Shown here piece by piece: positions 54,039-62,191 of a stretch of DNA of 64,000 bases (positions are counted from its first letter, which is position 1; every line of letters begins with the position of its first letter). This DNA is from Paenibacillus macerans (GTDB taxonomy: Bacteria > Bacillota > Bacilli > Paenibacillales > Paenibacillaceae), in the NCBI RefSeq assembly GCF_023715465.1, contig NZ_JAMBOE010000011.1:152296-216295 (forward strand), written 5' to 3'. Position numbers and translations under genes: made by a program. A model generated the notes under the pieces. That model was not told where the DNA came from. It searched no databases and saw nothing but the letters and a program-made list of their open reading frames with translations.

Positions 54039-55361
54039 TCAGTTCATGTTATCCATGGCTTCCTGAACTTCCTTGGCCAGCTCTTCCGGCGTGCCTCGGC
54101 CCACTGTCAACGCTTGCAGCCCGTTTTGCAGGACGTCCACCACTTGCGTAGGAATGACGCTGTCGAATACCGGAGCCGTTCCGTTCCCGGTCAGGGTCAG
54201 CATTTCTTTCAAATAAGGGCTGGCATCATCCGGAATCTCCACTTTCGCCGGCACGACAACACCGTTGCGGATCAGCTCTTTGTACAGGTCTTCATTTACA
54301 AAATATTTCATGAACTCTTCGGCAGCCTGTTTCTTTTTCTCATCAAGTCCGCTTTTAATGGCGATTCCGTATTGCACGACCCCAGCGCTTTTCTTCGGAT
54401 CGCCTTTGCCGCCTTCTACGCTTGGGAATAGGGCAATGCCAAACTTGTCTCCCTCTTCGTTGTTGATCCGTACTCTGCCGTCAACGGTCGCGGAGGAAAT
54501 ATGCATCGCCGCTTTGCCTTGGATGAAATAATCCTGGGCTTGCACGGAGTCCATATTGTTAGCGTCCGTATTGAAGGCGCCCAGCTTTGTCAGTTCGTCA
54601 ATAACCGATAGCGCTTTGACGAACTCCGGATCGGTAAACTTCGCTTTTCCCGCCAGCACCGCCGGCAGGAAATCACTGCCCGTAAAGCGGTCGCCGATGA
54701 TCGAAATGTAAGACGATTGCAGCGGCCATTGCTCCTTGTTGCCGAGCGAAATCGGGGTGATCCCCGCCGCTTTCAGCTTTTTCACCGCATCGATGAATTT
54801 ATCGTAGGTGTCCGGGAATTGATCATAACCCACCTGCGCGAACATCTCTTTGTTGTAGTAAATGATGTCCACGAAGTTCTGTTTGGTTGGTATCGCATAT
54901 TGCTGTCCGTCCACGTTGAATCCGGCAAGCGCGCTCTCCGGCAGGATCGACCCCCAGTTGTCCATCATCCCGTTGATCGGCTCCAAAAGATTGCCGGCAA
55001 CGAGCGGAGCCAAATCCGCACCAGGCCATACGACGTTGATGTCCGCCAAATTGTTGGCCGCCGCCAGGGTGCGCAGCTTTGTTTTATATTGGGCCGACGG
55101 CACGCCGTCTTGCTTGATCACGATGTTTGGATGCTCTTTTTCGAATTCGGCGATCCGCGCCTTGTACACTTCATTGTCCACGTTCGGGGACGTCCAAGGA
55201 TGCATCATGTTCAAAGTAATCGTTTCCGTCCCGGCTGCCGCGCCGGCGTTGCCGCTGCCGCCTCCGGCCGCATTATCGTTGCCGCAAGCCGCCGCGAACA
55301 GGGACAGCACCGCAACCAAACCAAGCAGTACTACTTTTTTGCCTCTCTGTGTTTTGCCCAT
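54039..55361 (-). CDS. Extracellular sugar-binding lipoprotein of an ABC importer
   Basis: A 440-residue family 1 solute-binding protein. The signal VVLLGLVAVLSLFAAACGND contains the lipobox AAAC. Family stretches include NMMHPWTSPNVDNEVYKARI and PSAQYKTKLRTLAAANNLAD. The start at 55361 has GAAGAGGG seven bases upstream; an ATG six codons further up is less well placed. It leads the operon with two permeases and, further down, the YesM/YesN pair and GH3. Two direct repeats before its promoter may be bound by the response regulator. Confidence 0.9.
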   Translation of the reverse strand: MGKTQRGKKVVLLGLVAVLSLFAAACGNDNAAGGGSGNAGAAAGTETITLNMMHPWTSPNVDNEVYKARIAEFEKEHPNIVIKQDGVPSAQYKTKLRTLAAANNLADINVVWPGADLAPLVAGNLLEPINGMMDNWGSILPESALAGFNVDGQQYAIPTKQNFVDIIYYNKEMFAQVGYDQFPDTYDKFIDAVKKLKAAGITPISLGNKEQWPLQSSYISIIGDRFTGSDFLPAVLAGKAKFTDPEFVKALSVIDELTKLGAFNTDANNMDSVQAQDYFIQGKAAMHISSATVDGRVRINNEEGDKFGIALFPSVEGGKGDPKKSAGVVQYGIAIKSGLDEKKKQAAEEFMKYFVNEDLYKELIRNGVVVPAKVEIPDDASPYLKEMLTLTGNGTAPVFDSVIPTQVVDVLQNGLQALTVGRGTPEELAKEVQEAMDNMN

Positions 55362-55450
55362 AATCAACCCTCTTCTCATGTTATTTTAAGATTATTTCCG
55401 AAACATAACAGATAATGACCTATTTTATATCTTCATCCGTTATATTACCT

Positions 55451-55503
55451 ATTATAAAAGGAGTGAATATTCGACTATATCCCACAAATCTTCGATTATA
55501 TCC
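55451..55503 (-). promoter_or_regulatory. Promoter with two GGATATARTCGAA direct repeats
   Basis: On the minus strand GGATATAATCGAA (55491-55503) and GGATATAGTCGAA (55470-55482) are spaced 21 bases apart, two helical turns, and the nearer one covers the -35 position of a TATAAT box at 55451-55456. This is the usual form of an AraC-type activator site. The rest of 55362-55689 holds nothing that I can name. Confidence 0.5.
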
Positions 55504-55689
55504 AAAATATTAAGGTGATTTTGACGACTTAGATTTTAGTTGCAGAAAAATATGTTATATAATCTAACATTCTGATTTCATTTTTACGCTGACACACTAT
55601 GGCAAGAATTTTCGTCACGCTTTCAGTAAGCGTTTGCAATTCCCTTCTGAGAATAACCGCTCTGACGCGGTCATTCCATGGAACGAGCA

Positions 55690-56709
55690 TTAAACTAAAG
55701 GTTCGTTCAAAATGTAATCGACGAGCTCTTCCACTGGTACAGTGGCCAGCGCGATCGCCGTGTCGGTCACTCCGTAATAGATGTAGAGCAGGCCGTCCTT
55801 CACCACGTTCCCCGTCGGGAAAATGACGTTCGGAATTTGGTAACCGAATTTTTCGTAATACGTTTCCGGCTCCATAATGAAGTTTTTCGTGCGGGCGATG
55901 ATTTTTTCCGGGTTCTCCAAATCCAGCAGCATCGCGCCGACCCGGTACACAACCTCGTCGTCCACCCCGTGGTACAGCACCAGCCAACCGCGGTCGGTGC
56001 GCACCGGAGGCGTCGATCCCCCGATTTTGCGCGATTCCCAGGCCGGGTTTTCGGCCTTCGCCAGCAGCTTCGGCTCTTCCCAATGAATCAGATCGTCCGA
56101 ATAGGTGATCCACATCGCCGCTTTTTCCGTGCCATAGGCTTCGCCCACATATTCCTCCGGCCGGCGCAGCAGCACGAACTTGCCGTTTATTTTCTCGGGA
56201 AACAAGATGTTGTCACGGTCGTTAATGTCCAGAGGGGTCGTGTCGGCCACAAACTCCCAGTCGATCAGGTTTTTGGAGGCGAGGATCGACGAGCGCGTCA
56301 GCCAATGCCCCTCCTGCTCGCCCCAGCCGTCCGGATACTCGGGAATCGAGCGCTCGGGCACGCCCCGGCCGGTCGGATAGTAGCTCATCGCGCACGGACG
56401 CAGCGCATAGTTCATGTAAAACGTATCGTCGATTTTGACGATCCGCGGGTCCTGCACGCTTCCGTAAGGGAACCCAAGCATGTCCGGTGTGACGATCGGT
56501 TCATCCTTCACATGGGTGAAATGCACGCCATCCTCGCTTTCCAGGAGCCCCAAGAAGTTTTTGCACGGGGTCAGCGATCCCGCCGTCCGCTCGATCATAT
56601 AAAATTTGCCGTTATCGATAATCACCGCAGGATTGAATACGGTTACTTTTCTCCATTCAAAATCTCCCGGTACCACTATCGGATTGTCCGGGTGCCTCGT
56701 AATCTTCAT
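55690..56709 (-). CDS. GH130 glycoside phosphorylase
   Basis: A 339-residue cytoplasmic five-bladed propeller of family GH130. The signature FNPAVIIDNGKFYMIERTAG and then LLESEDGVHFTHVKDEPIV, PRIVKIDDTFYMNY and KIGGSTPPVRTDRGWLVLYHG are typical. GH130 enzymes phosphorolyse beta-mannosides (for example beta-1,4-mannooligosaccharides or mannosyl-glucose), giving mannose-1-phosphate. The exact linkage cannot be told. It stands upstream of the binding-protein gene in the same direction, with its own TATAAT; a GGGATAT motif at 56780-56786 resembles part of the repeats before that gene. GAGGAGGAAC precedes the start. Confidence 0.9.
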   Translation of the reverse strand: MKITRHPDNPIVVPGDFEWRKVTVFNPAVIIDNGKFYMIERTAGSLTPCKNFLGLLESEDGVHFTHVKDEPIVTPDMLGFPYGSVQDPRIVKIDDTFYMNYALRPCAMSYYPTGRGVPERSIPEYPDGWGEQEGHWLTRSSILASKNLIDWEFVADTTPLDINDRDNILFPEKINGKFVLLRRPEEYVGEAYGTEKAAMWITYSDDLIHWEEPKLLAKAENPAWESRKIGGSTPPVRTDRGWLVLYHGVDDEVVYRVGAMLLDLENPEKIIARTKNFIMEPETYYEKFGYQIPNVIFPTGNVVKDGLLYIYYGVTDTAIALATVPVEELVDYILNEPLV

Positions 56710-56838
56710 CTGTGTTCCTCCTCATGTAAGCCCTTTATATATGCCCTACTGCTATTATAGCCCCGGCTTTTCGGAGGAAATATCCCATAAACTTTCGAAA
56801 ACGTCCGAATAATATCGTTGGTTTGCCCGCCCAAGAAA

Positions 56839-56884
56839 AAAGGCTCTCCCAAAGCGGATTGGACCGCCTGCCGGGACAGCCTTT
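56839..56884 (-). terminator. Terminator of the amidohydrolase-GntR operon
   Basis: AAAGGCT and AGCCTTT pair, with CTCCC/CGGGA inside; on the minus strand six T follow. It lies 26 bases after the GntR stop. Confidence 0.75.
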
Positions 56885-56909
56885 ATTTAATAAAGAATGA
56901 ACGCCGCGC

Positions 56910-57623
56910 TTACGCATCGTAATCGACGACGTAATTTTGCAATTCCGTGTTGTAGTAGCCGATGCTGTATTCCGCCACCTTACCCTGGGCATCCCGCGAA
57001 TAACGAGAGCGTTTCAGGACGGGCAGCCCCTCGGCCAGGCGCAAGAACTCCCTTGCTTCTGACGGCGGAACGGATACCGCAAACTCGTCCCGAAGCTTAT
57101 CCAGGACAATGCCCTGCTCCTCCAGCAGTTCGTAAAACGAATGATCCTGAAGATCCGCCAGTTCCAAATCTTTTCGCGTCGGTGCCACATAATGCACGTA
57201 ATAAATATAAGGCTTGCCGTCGAGAAAATAAACCCGCTCCAGCTTGGTGCAGCGTTCTCCGAACAGCCCGTAAAGCTCCGATTCCGCTGTGTTGCGGACG
57301 GTTTCGGCGCTCAGCCACTCTTTTTGGATACGATGGCCTTCTTCCACCAAAATCTCCGTGAAATGCTTCCATTTCGACCATTTGGAGGCGGCTTTGTTGC
57401 GGATCACCCGGGTCCCTTTGCCGCTGCCCTTTTCCAAAAACCCCTCCTGAACAAGCTCCTGGATCGCTCCGCGGACGGTGATTTTGCTTACGGCGAATTC
57501 CTGCTCAAGCTGAGGTTCGGAGGGGATATTCGTCCCCTGCGGGTAAACGCCATGGAGAATCCGATCCTTGATGATATTTTTGATTTGCAAGTATAACGGT
57601 CTATCTTTGCGGGACAAACTCAC
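56910..57623 (-). CDS. GntR/HutC family regulator with UTRA domain
   Basis: A 237-residue regulator: winged helix-turn-helix at residues 1-75 (PLYLQIKNIIKDRILHGVYP, then PSEPQLEQEFAVSKITVRGA) and a UTRA ligand-binding domain at about 90-235 (CTKLERVYFLDGKPYIYYVH, PVLKRSRYSRDAQGKVAEYS). HutC-type regulators often sense sugar phosphates or amino-sugar acids. It is the last gene of the five-gene cassette and probably controls it through the twin palindromes at 61696 and 61754. Confidence 0.9.
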   Translation of the reverse strand: MSLSRKDRPLYLQIKNIIKDRILHGVYPQGTNIPSEPQLEQEFAVSKITVRGAIQELVQEGFLEKGSGKGTRVIRNKAASKWSKWKHFTEILVEEGHRIQKEWLSAETVRNTAESELYGLFGERCTKLERVYFLDGKPYIYYVHYVAPTRKDLELADLQDHSFYELLEEQGIVLDKLRDEFAVSVPPSEAREFLRLAEGLPVLKRSRYSRDAQGKVAEYSIGYYNTELQNYVVDYDA

Positions 57624-57634
57624 AGCCCTGTTCC

Positions 57635-58654
57635 CTACCTTTCCACATCGCCGGGGGAAGCTTGCTCCATCGCCCGGAGGATATCCGCCTCCGTCGCCAT
57701 CGGGGTGTCGCCCGGCACGGTATGCGCCAGCATCCCCGCCGCGGCCGCAAACCGGACGGTTTGCTCCGGGGCGAAGCCCTCCAGCTCGCCGTGGATGATC
57801 CCGCTGGCGAAAGCGTCTCCTGCCCCTATTCTATCATAAACGGAAAACGTCAGCCGCTCGGAAAAGACCAATCGCCCGTCTCTGTACACAAATCCGCGCA
57901 GTGAATGGGAATTGTCCCCGTGGATAAAGCGGTGCGTTCCGGCGATCACGGAAATACCGTACTCTGCCGCCACGCCCGGAATCAGCTCCGCGAGCTGTTC
58001 TTCCCGTTCCCGCTTCGTTGTGCTCATGCCGAGGGTGAGCATGGCGTCTTTTTCGTTCATCAACACGATATCGGCCAGCCGCAGCATCGCCTCATAATGC
58101 GGTTTGGCTTTGGCATAGCCGCCTTCTCCCCAGAGGGACGGGCGGTAGTTGCAGTCGAAAATCACCTGGCCGCCCCGCCGTTTGACCGCTTCGGCGAGCA
58201 ATTTCATCTGCGCGCGCACGCTGTCATTCATCGCCAGCGTAATTCCGCAGAAATGAACCGCATCGATACCGGCCGCGATCTCCGCAACATCGTAAGTCCC
58301 TTCTGTTGCGGTGTTAAAGCTGCTCTCCAGACGGTTCGTGTAAGTAACGCGGCTGGGCCGCGCGCCAAAGCCGTTTTCCAAAAAGTACATGCCGATGTAT
58401 TGGCCGCCGCGGACGACGCGGGCGACATCGATGCCAAGCTTGCGCAGGTAGGCTGCGGCGGCGTCGCCCAGCGAATTGTCCGGTAAGCGGGTGACCAGCC
58501 ATCCCGTATGCCCGTAGCGGGTTAAAGCGGAAACGACGTTGACGCCTGTGCCCGAAAAAGAGTACTTTAGCGTATCTCCCTGCTGCAGCGTCTCATACCC
58601 CGGCACCTGCAGGCGCATCATGACCTCGCCGAACGCCGCTATGCGCTTAGGCAT
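57635..58654 (-). CDS. kdgK: PfkB family sugar kinase, probable 2-keto-3-deoxygluconate kinase
   Basis: A 339-residue ribokinase-fold kinase. AAFGEVMMRLQVPGY opens it, FSGTGVNVVSALTRYGH is the substrate-binding part and YDRIGAGDAFASGIIHGEL holds the catalytic Asp and anion hole. The family position next to a KDPG-type aldolase suggests phosphorylation of 2-keto-3-deoxygluconate. Its start overlaps the aldolase stop by eight bases, so the two are translated together. A fructokinase-like role is possible but less likely. Confidence 0.85.
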   Translation of the reverse strand: MPKRIAAFGEVMMRLQVPGYETLQQGDTLKYSFSGTGVNVVSALTRYGHTGWLVTRLPDNSLGDAAAAYLRKLGIDVARVVRGGQYIGMYFLENGFGARPSRVTYTNRLESSFNTATEGTYDVAEIAAGIDAVHFCGITLAMNDSVRAQMKLLAEAVKRRGGQVIFDCNYRPSLWGEGGYAKAKPHYEAMLRLADIVLMNEKDAMLTLGMSTTKREREEQLAELIPGVAAEYGISVIAGTHRFIHGDNSHSLRGFVYRDGRLVFSERLTFSVYDRIGAGDAFASGIIHGELEGFAPEQTVRFAAAAGMLAHTVPGDTPMATEADILRAMEQASPGDVER

Positions 58655-59402
58655 ATTGATCCGCCAGCTTTTTCATGATTTGGGTCAGCAGCAGTACGTC
58701 CGCTACATTGGTTTTGCCTGTCTCCTTGTCGATGATCGAGGAATACACGTGCGGAATCACTTGCGGAACTCCTGCTTCCAGGGCGATCCGTAAAACAGCT
58801 TCAAAGTTGTCCACGTCAATGCCGCCGGTCGGCTCGAGGGCAAAATCCGCTTCGGCACAGGCCAAAGCGACAGCGCGCAGCTCGTCTTCGCGGCTAAGTC
58901 CCTGCATCGGGAAATATTTCAGCGCGTTGCCGCCCATGTCGCGCACCAGCGCAATCGCCGCCTTAACCGGAACGACCGCAAGCTCCTGCTGTGCGGCGCT
59001 GACCGGGCCGGTGGAAATATTCACGTACCCGGCCTGGCCCGTCGGCGAAACCAAACTGTTGATCCAGCTGTCCTGCGCTCCAAGATTGGCCCGCGTGGCT
59101 CCGACGGCCGGAAACACCTGGTTGATGTGGCTGCCGGGATAATGCTTGGCGATCTCCGCGACGACCGCCGCCTGGCGGTTATCGCCGGCGCCGAGGCCGA
59201 TCGACACCGCGTCGTCGATTTCCCGGCCGTACTGCTTCATCGCCGTCACGGCTTCCTCTACCGTGGCATAGTCCTTGGACAGCACTCCGACCAGCACACA
59301 GCCTTCCGCCGCTTCGAAAACCTCTTTGGCATTGGCGATATCTTTCGCCAGCACATTGAGGGCAACCCGGTTTTTATAAAATCTTTTTGCAATCTGCGAC
59401 AT
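58647..59402 (-). CDS. dgaF: 2-dehydro-3-deoxy-phosphogluconate aldolase, DgaF type
   Basis: A 251-residue protein of the KDGP aldolase family found in D-glucosaminate breakdown (DgaF), not the usual Eda. Stretches are RVALNVLAKDIANAKEVFEA, SIGLGAGDNRQAAVVAEIA, FPAVGATRANLG, GNALKYFPMQGLSREDELRA and LEPTGGIDVDNFEAVL; the Lys in ALKYFP is the candidate Schiff-base residue. The start at 59402 is chosen because GGAGG lies eight bases upstream; it is one base after the stop of the preceding gene. Cleavage of KDPG to pyruvate and glyceraldehyde-3-phosphate is inferred from the family. Confidence 0.88.
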   Translation of the reverse strand: MSQIAKRFYKNRVALNVLAKDIANAKEVFEAAEGCVLVGVLSKDYATVEEAVTAMKQYGREIDDAVSIGLGAGDNRQAAVVAEIAKHYPGSHINQVFPAVGATRANLGAQDSWINSLVSPTGQAGYVNISTGPVSAAQQELAVVPVKAAIALVRDMGGNALKYFPMQGLSREDELRAVALACAEADFALEPTGGIDVDNFEAVLRIALEAGVPQVIPHVYSSIIDKETGKTNVADVLLLTQIMKKLADQYA

Positions 59403-59403
59403 G

Positions 59404-60507
59404 TTAACGTCCTCCTGCCAATTCACGTATTTTTGCGGCAATCACAAGGATATCGTCGCCCAATAGCGGGCGTGGATCAATATCGAAATACCCTTGTCTA
59501 ACCCCATAGTCCCTGGTATAGATGGCGATCTCGCCGTTTTGCAGCCGCTCGGCCATTTCCTTGGCAGTGATACCAGCCTGCTGCGGATCGATTTGTACCC
59601 GAGCCCGGTAAATCGCCCGGCCGGCTTCGTCCTGCACGATGGCCACACGGATTCCAGGGATGCTGCCGAGCGGCATTAACGCCTGCAAAGCCGCTTTTTC
59701 CTGCTCACTGTTGTCCTTTTTAACGATGTATTCGTCCAGCGCCTGGAGCAAGCCGAAGGAAGTTTCCTTGCCCACCTTCATGCTTCGTCCAATTCCGTGC
59801 AACTGCACCTTCACCCATTCGATAAAGGCGCGCTTCCCGGCGACGATCCCCGAAGTGGGACCCTCGATCGCCTTGGAGCCGCTGTAAATCGCCAGATCGG
59901 AATACTTCACGTATTTTTGCAGATCCTCTTCCGCCGCCGCGTCCACGATCATCGGCACGTTGTTGCGCCGGGCCACCTCCCACGCTTCCTCGACGGAGAT
60001 CATGTTCTTTTGCACAGCGTGGTGCGACTTCACATACAAAATCGCCGCCGTCTTGTCGCCGATCGCGTCCTCGATATGCTCCGCCCGGCCTTCATTGGCG
60101 TAGCCGACTTCCACCAGCTTGCCGCCGCCGAGATAAACCATCGTTTCCACCGGCGCCCCGTACTGCACATTATGCCCTTTCAAAATGATGATTTCATTTT
60201 GCGGAATTTCTTCCTGGTGCAAACGCAGGCTGCGGCGCCGGTCACCCCGGGTCACGATCGCCGCAACCGAAAGGGCAATGCCGCTCGAAGCCGAATTTAC
60301 GACCACCGCCGCCTCGGAACCGATCAGGTTTGCGATATGATCCCCAGCCTTGTCGACCAGGTCGGCGATTTCCACATAGCTTTGGCCGCCCTGCTTCATC
60401 GCCTCCATCACGGTGTCGCTTGGCGCGGACACACCCAGAATGCTCATCCGCCCGCTGGCGTTAATGACACGTTTAAGCCCGTACTTGGCATTTAATGAAT
60501 TTTCCAT
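59404..60507 (-). CDS. dgaE: PLP-dependent ammonia-lyase, DgaE/SelA-like
   Basis: A 367-residue protein of the SelA-related PLP fold. K212 in IYSGSKAIEGPTSG is the cofactor-binding lysine, and D189 in PMIVDAAAEED should contact the pyridine nitrogen. The N-terminus has RVINASGRMSILG, typical of this group. In Salmonella DgaE removes ammonia from D-glucosaminate-6-phosphate to give KDPG. Here the substrate may differ, since no PTS genes are present. The start at 60507 has GGAG nine bases upstream and overlaps the amidohydrolase gene by 35 bases. Confidence 0.87.
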   Translation of the reverse strand: MENSLNAKYGLKRVINASGRMSILGVSAPSDTVMEAMKQGGQSYVEIADLVDKAGDHIANLIGSEAAVVVNSASSGIALSVAAIVTRGDRRRSLRLHQEEIPQNEIIILKGHNVQYGAPVETMVYLGGGKLVEVGYANEGRAEHIEDAIGDKTAAILYVKSHHAVQKNMISVEEAWEVARRNNVPMIVDAAAEEDLQKYVKYSDLAIYSGSKAIEGPTSGIVAGKRAFIEWVKVQLHGIGRSMKVGKETSFGLLQALDEYIVKKDNSEQEKAALQALMPLGSIPGIRVAIVQDEAGRAIYRARVQIDPQQAGITAKEMAERLQNGEIAIYTRDYGVRQGYFDIDPRPLLGDDILVIAAKIRELAGGR

Positions 60508-61675
60508 CAACAATCACTCCTTTGGCTTCGATGCGGCGGTCCGAGACGCGCTGCTCTCCTTCTGAATCGACAAGCGTAGCCGCTGCTTCCTCTACGGTAA
60601 ACAACGTTAAATTAGCGGGATCGCCGACCCTGATGCGGCCAAGCTCCTCCCTGCCTAGCCACTGCGCCGCGCGCGTGGTAACCGCGGCGATGACCTCTTC
60701 AAGCGAGTAACCGAGGTATAGGAACTTGCTCAGCACATTCGCCATGCTGTACACCGGGCCGTTCAGCCGGTTGCCCCGGTAAATGTCCGTGCTGATTGTA
60801 TCCGGGCCGATGCAGTGCCGTTTGGCCGCCTCAGCCACCCGGAAGGAGAAGCTGGCCGTGCCGTGGCCGACATCGAGATGTACGCCCCGGCTGATGGCGT
60901 CACGGAGCACCTGAAGCGGTTCGCTCTCGGCATCAAACAGGTTGTTGGCTTTGCCGTTGAGGTAATGAGTAATGATATCTTTTCGCTGCAGCAGCGGGAT
61001 TACCTCCCGGATATCGGGCGGCGCGGAACCGATGTGCACCATCAGCGGCAGCCCCGTCTTCTGCGAAAGCTCCCGCGCGATGCGCAGCGGCTCCACGCCG
61101 TTCTCACGGACCACGCTATGGCTGATCCGCGCCTTGAGGCCGACGATGGAAGCACTGTAATCCGCAAGCGCCTGTTTCACACGGTCCTGGTCAATCCAAG
61201 CCAATTCCGCCAATTCGTCGATACGTTTCAGCCCGATCCGCGAAATGTTCAAAAACGCCAGCAGGTTGGTGTCGGCCTGCTTCCCGCTGGCCACGAGATC
61301 GCCGATCCGGTCTGCGCCGCAGCTGCCGGCGTCCACGATCGTCGTGACGCCCCGCTTGACGCCAATCTCGTCGATTTCGTCACCGTACGGATCGAATTCC
61401 GGAAAAGCGTGGACATGCATATCAATCCAACCGCTGGATACGTAGACGGGGGAAGCGCTGGCCATTCCCGTATCGTCAGTGACGTTCACGCGTCCGGGCA
61501 GACTAGACACCTCCAATGTTGCCTGCGCATCCGCAAGCTCCCGCCCGCTCCATCCTTTGTCTCCATGAGCCTGGCCGGCTGGGGTAATCGCGGCAATTTT
61601 CCCAGCCTCGATCACGATGTCGATCTCTTCTCCGGTCACCCGTTTAAGATGGCGGAGAACGAATCTTTCTTTCAC
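60473..61675 (-). CDS. Amidohydrolase/deacetylase family metallohydrolase (EF_0837-like)
   Basis: A 400-residue amidohydrolase-superfamily enzyme. The first metal site is IDMHVHAFPEFDPYG, and further metal-site stretches are GLKARIS, PLMVHIGSAPPD and KDIITHYLNG. The C-terminal DPANLTLFTVEE closes the small beta domain. Together with the SelA-like lyase and the aldolase it forms a conserved gene trio (as in Enterococcus EF_0837-0839), of which the true substrate has not been clear; hydrolysis of an N-acyl group from an amino-sugar acid would fit the pathway. The start is a GTG at 61675 with AGAGG upstream. Twin operators precede it. Confidence 0.87.
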   Translation of the reverse strand: MKERFVLRHLKRVTGEEIDIVIEAGKIAAITPAGQAHGDKGWSGRELADAQATLEVSSLPGRVNVTDDTGMASASPVYVSSGWIDMHVHAFPEFDPYGDEIDEIGVKRGVTTIVDAGSCGADRIGDLVASGKQADTNLLAFLNISRIGLKRIDELAELAWIDQDRVKQALADYSASIVGLKARISHSVVRENGVEPLRIARELSQKTGLPLMVHIGSAPPDIREVIPLLQRKDIITHYLNGKANNLFDAESEPLQVLRDAISRGVHLDVGHGTASFSFRVAEAAKRHCIGPDTISTDIYRGNRLNGPVYSMANVLSKFLYLGYSLEEVIAAVTTRAAQWLGREELGRIRVGDPANLTLFTVEEAAATLVDSEGEQRVSDRRIEAKGVIVDGKFIKCQVRA

Positions 61676-61695
61676 TTTGATCGCCTCTTTTGGAT

Positions 61696-61770
61696 AAACG
61701 TTATAATGTTTAAGCTGTGTTTAGCATAACACGGAAATATCATGTAGTAAATATAACGTTATAATGTTTA
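61696..61770. promoter_or_regulatory. Twin palindromic operators before the amidohydrolase gene
   Basis: AACGTTATAATGTTTA occurs identically at 61697-61712 and 61755-61770, 58 bases apart. With one more base each side the site is AAACGTTA/TAATGTTT, an inverted repeat with seven of eight matching positions. It is the best candidate for the GntR/HutC regulator of the cassette. Confidence 0.6.
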
Positions 61771-61947
61771 ATATAAGATGCCCGTTGCTTGCGAGTATTT
61801 CCGATTTTGAGGAAGCTTGGATCATCTTTGCTGTGATTTTTTTATCAATTTCATTGTTGACAAGTGCTTTTTTTTGAAATATATTGAAAATGTTTAATAT
61901 CTGTTTGGTAATATCTAACTAATCGTTAGGCCTTTTTAACCACAACC

Positions 61948-62033
61948 GAATATTTGGCACACTAATCGAAAGATTAGGTCGCAAAGCCTTGGAGTCTAAC
62001 AATTTGTGAAGAATTAATGACCGTCCGGCTGCA
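61948..62033 (+). ncRNA. Cyclic-di-GMP-I riboswitch aptamer (GEMM-I)
   Basis: The stretch contains the hallmarks of the class: GGCACA, then the perfect stem CTAATC-GAAA-GATTAG with its GNRA tetraloop, then GTCGCAAAGCC (one change from the conserved GACGCAAAGCC), the tetraloop receptor part GGAGTCTAA, and the closing AATGACCGTCCGGCTGC. It stands upstream of a terminator and a surface-adhesin gene, a common setting for this riboswitch. Confidence 0.85.
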
Positions 62034-62067
62034 TAACAATGAATGAAATTGTTTATGCAGCCTTTTT
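62027..62067 (+). terminator. Riboswitch-controlled intrinsic terminator
   Basis: GGCTGCATAA and TTATGCAGCC pair over ten bases, extended by CAAT/ATTG, and five T follow. The 5' arm GGCTGC is also the last strand of the aptamer, so ligand-bound aptamer and terminator exclude each other; this predicts that c-di-GMP turns the gene on. Confidence 0.85.
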
Positions 62068-62143
62068 GTTTTCCCCTCGTTCTCAACGGATTTTTTCCGT
62101 GAGATATATAAAATACCCAAGCAGCAAGGGAGGGTAGAACTTA

Positions 62144-62191
62144 GTGCCTGAAAGGGAGGAATTCTATGAAAAAATGAGGAGGAACCAATGA
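62144..62191 (+). CDS. Possible 15-codon leader peptide overlapping the adhesin start
   Basis: A GTG at 62144, ten bases after GGGAGGG, opens a frame of 15 codons (MPEREEFYEKMRRNQ) whose TGA overlaps the ATG of the next gene (ATGA). A second, three-codon frame (MKK) with its own GGGAGG lies at 62166-62177. Translational coupling is possible; neither peptide has a known relative. Confidence 0.35.
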   Translation: MPEREEFYEKMRRNQ

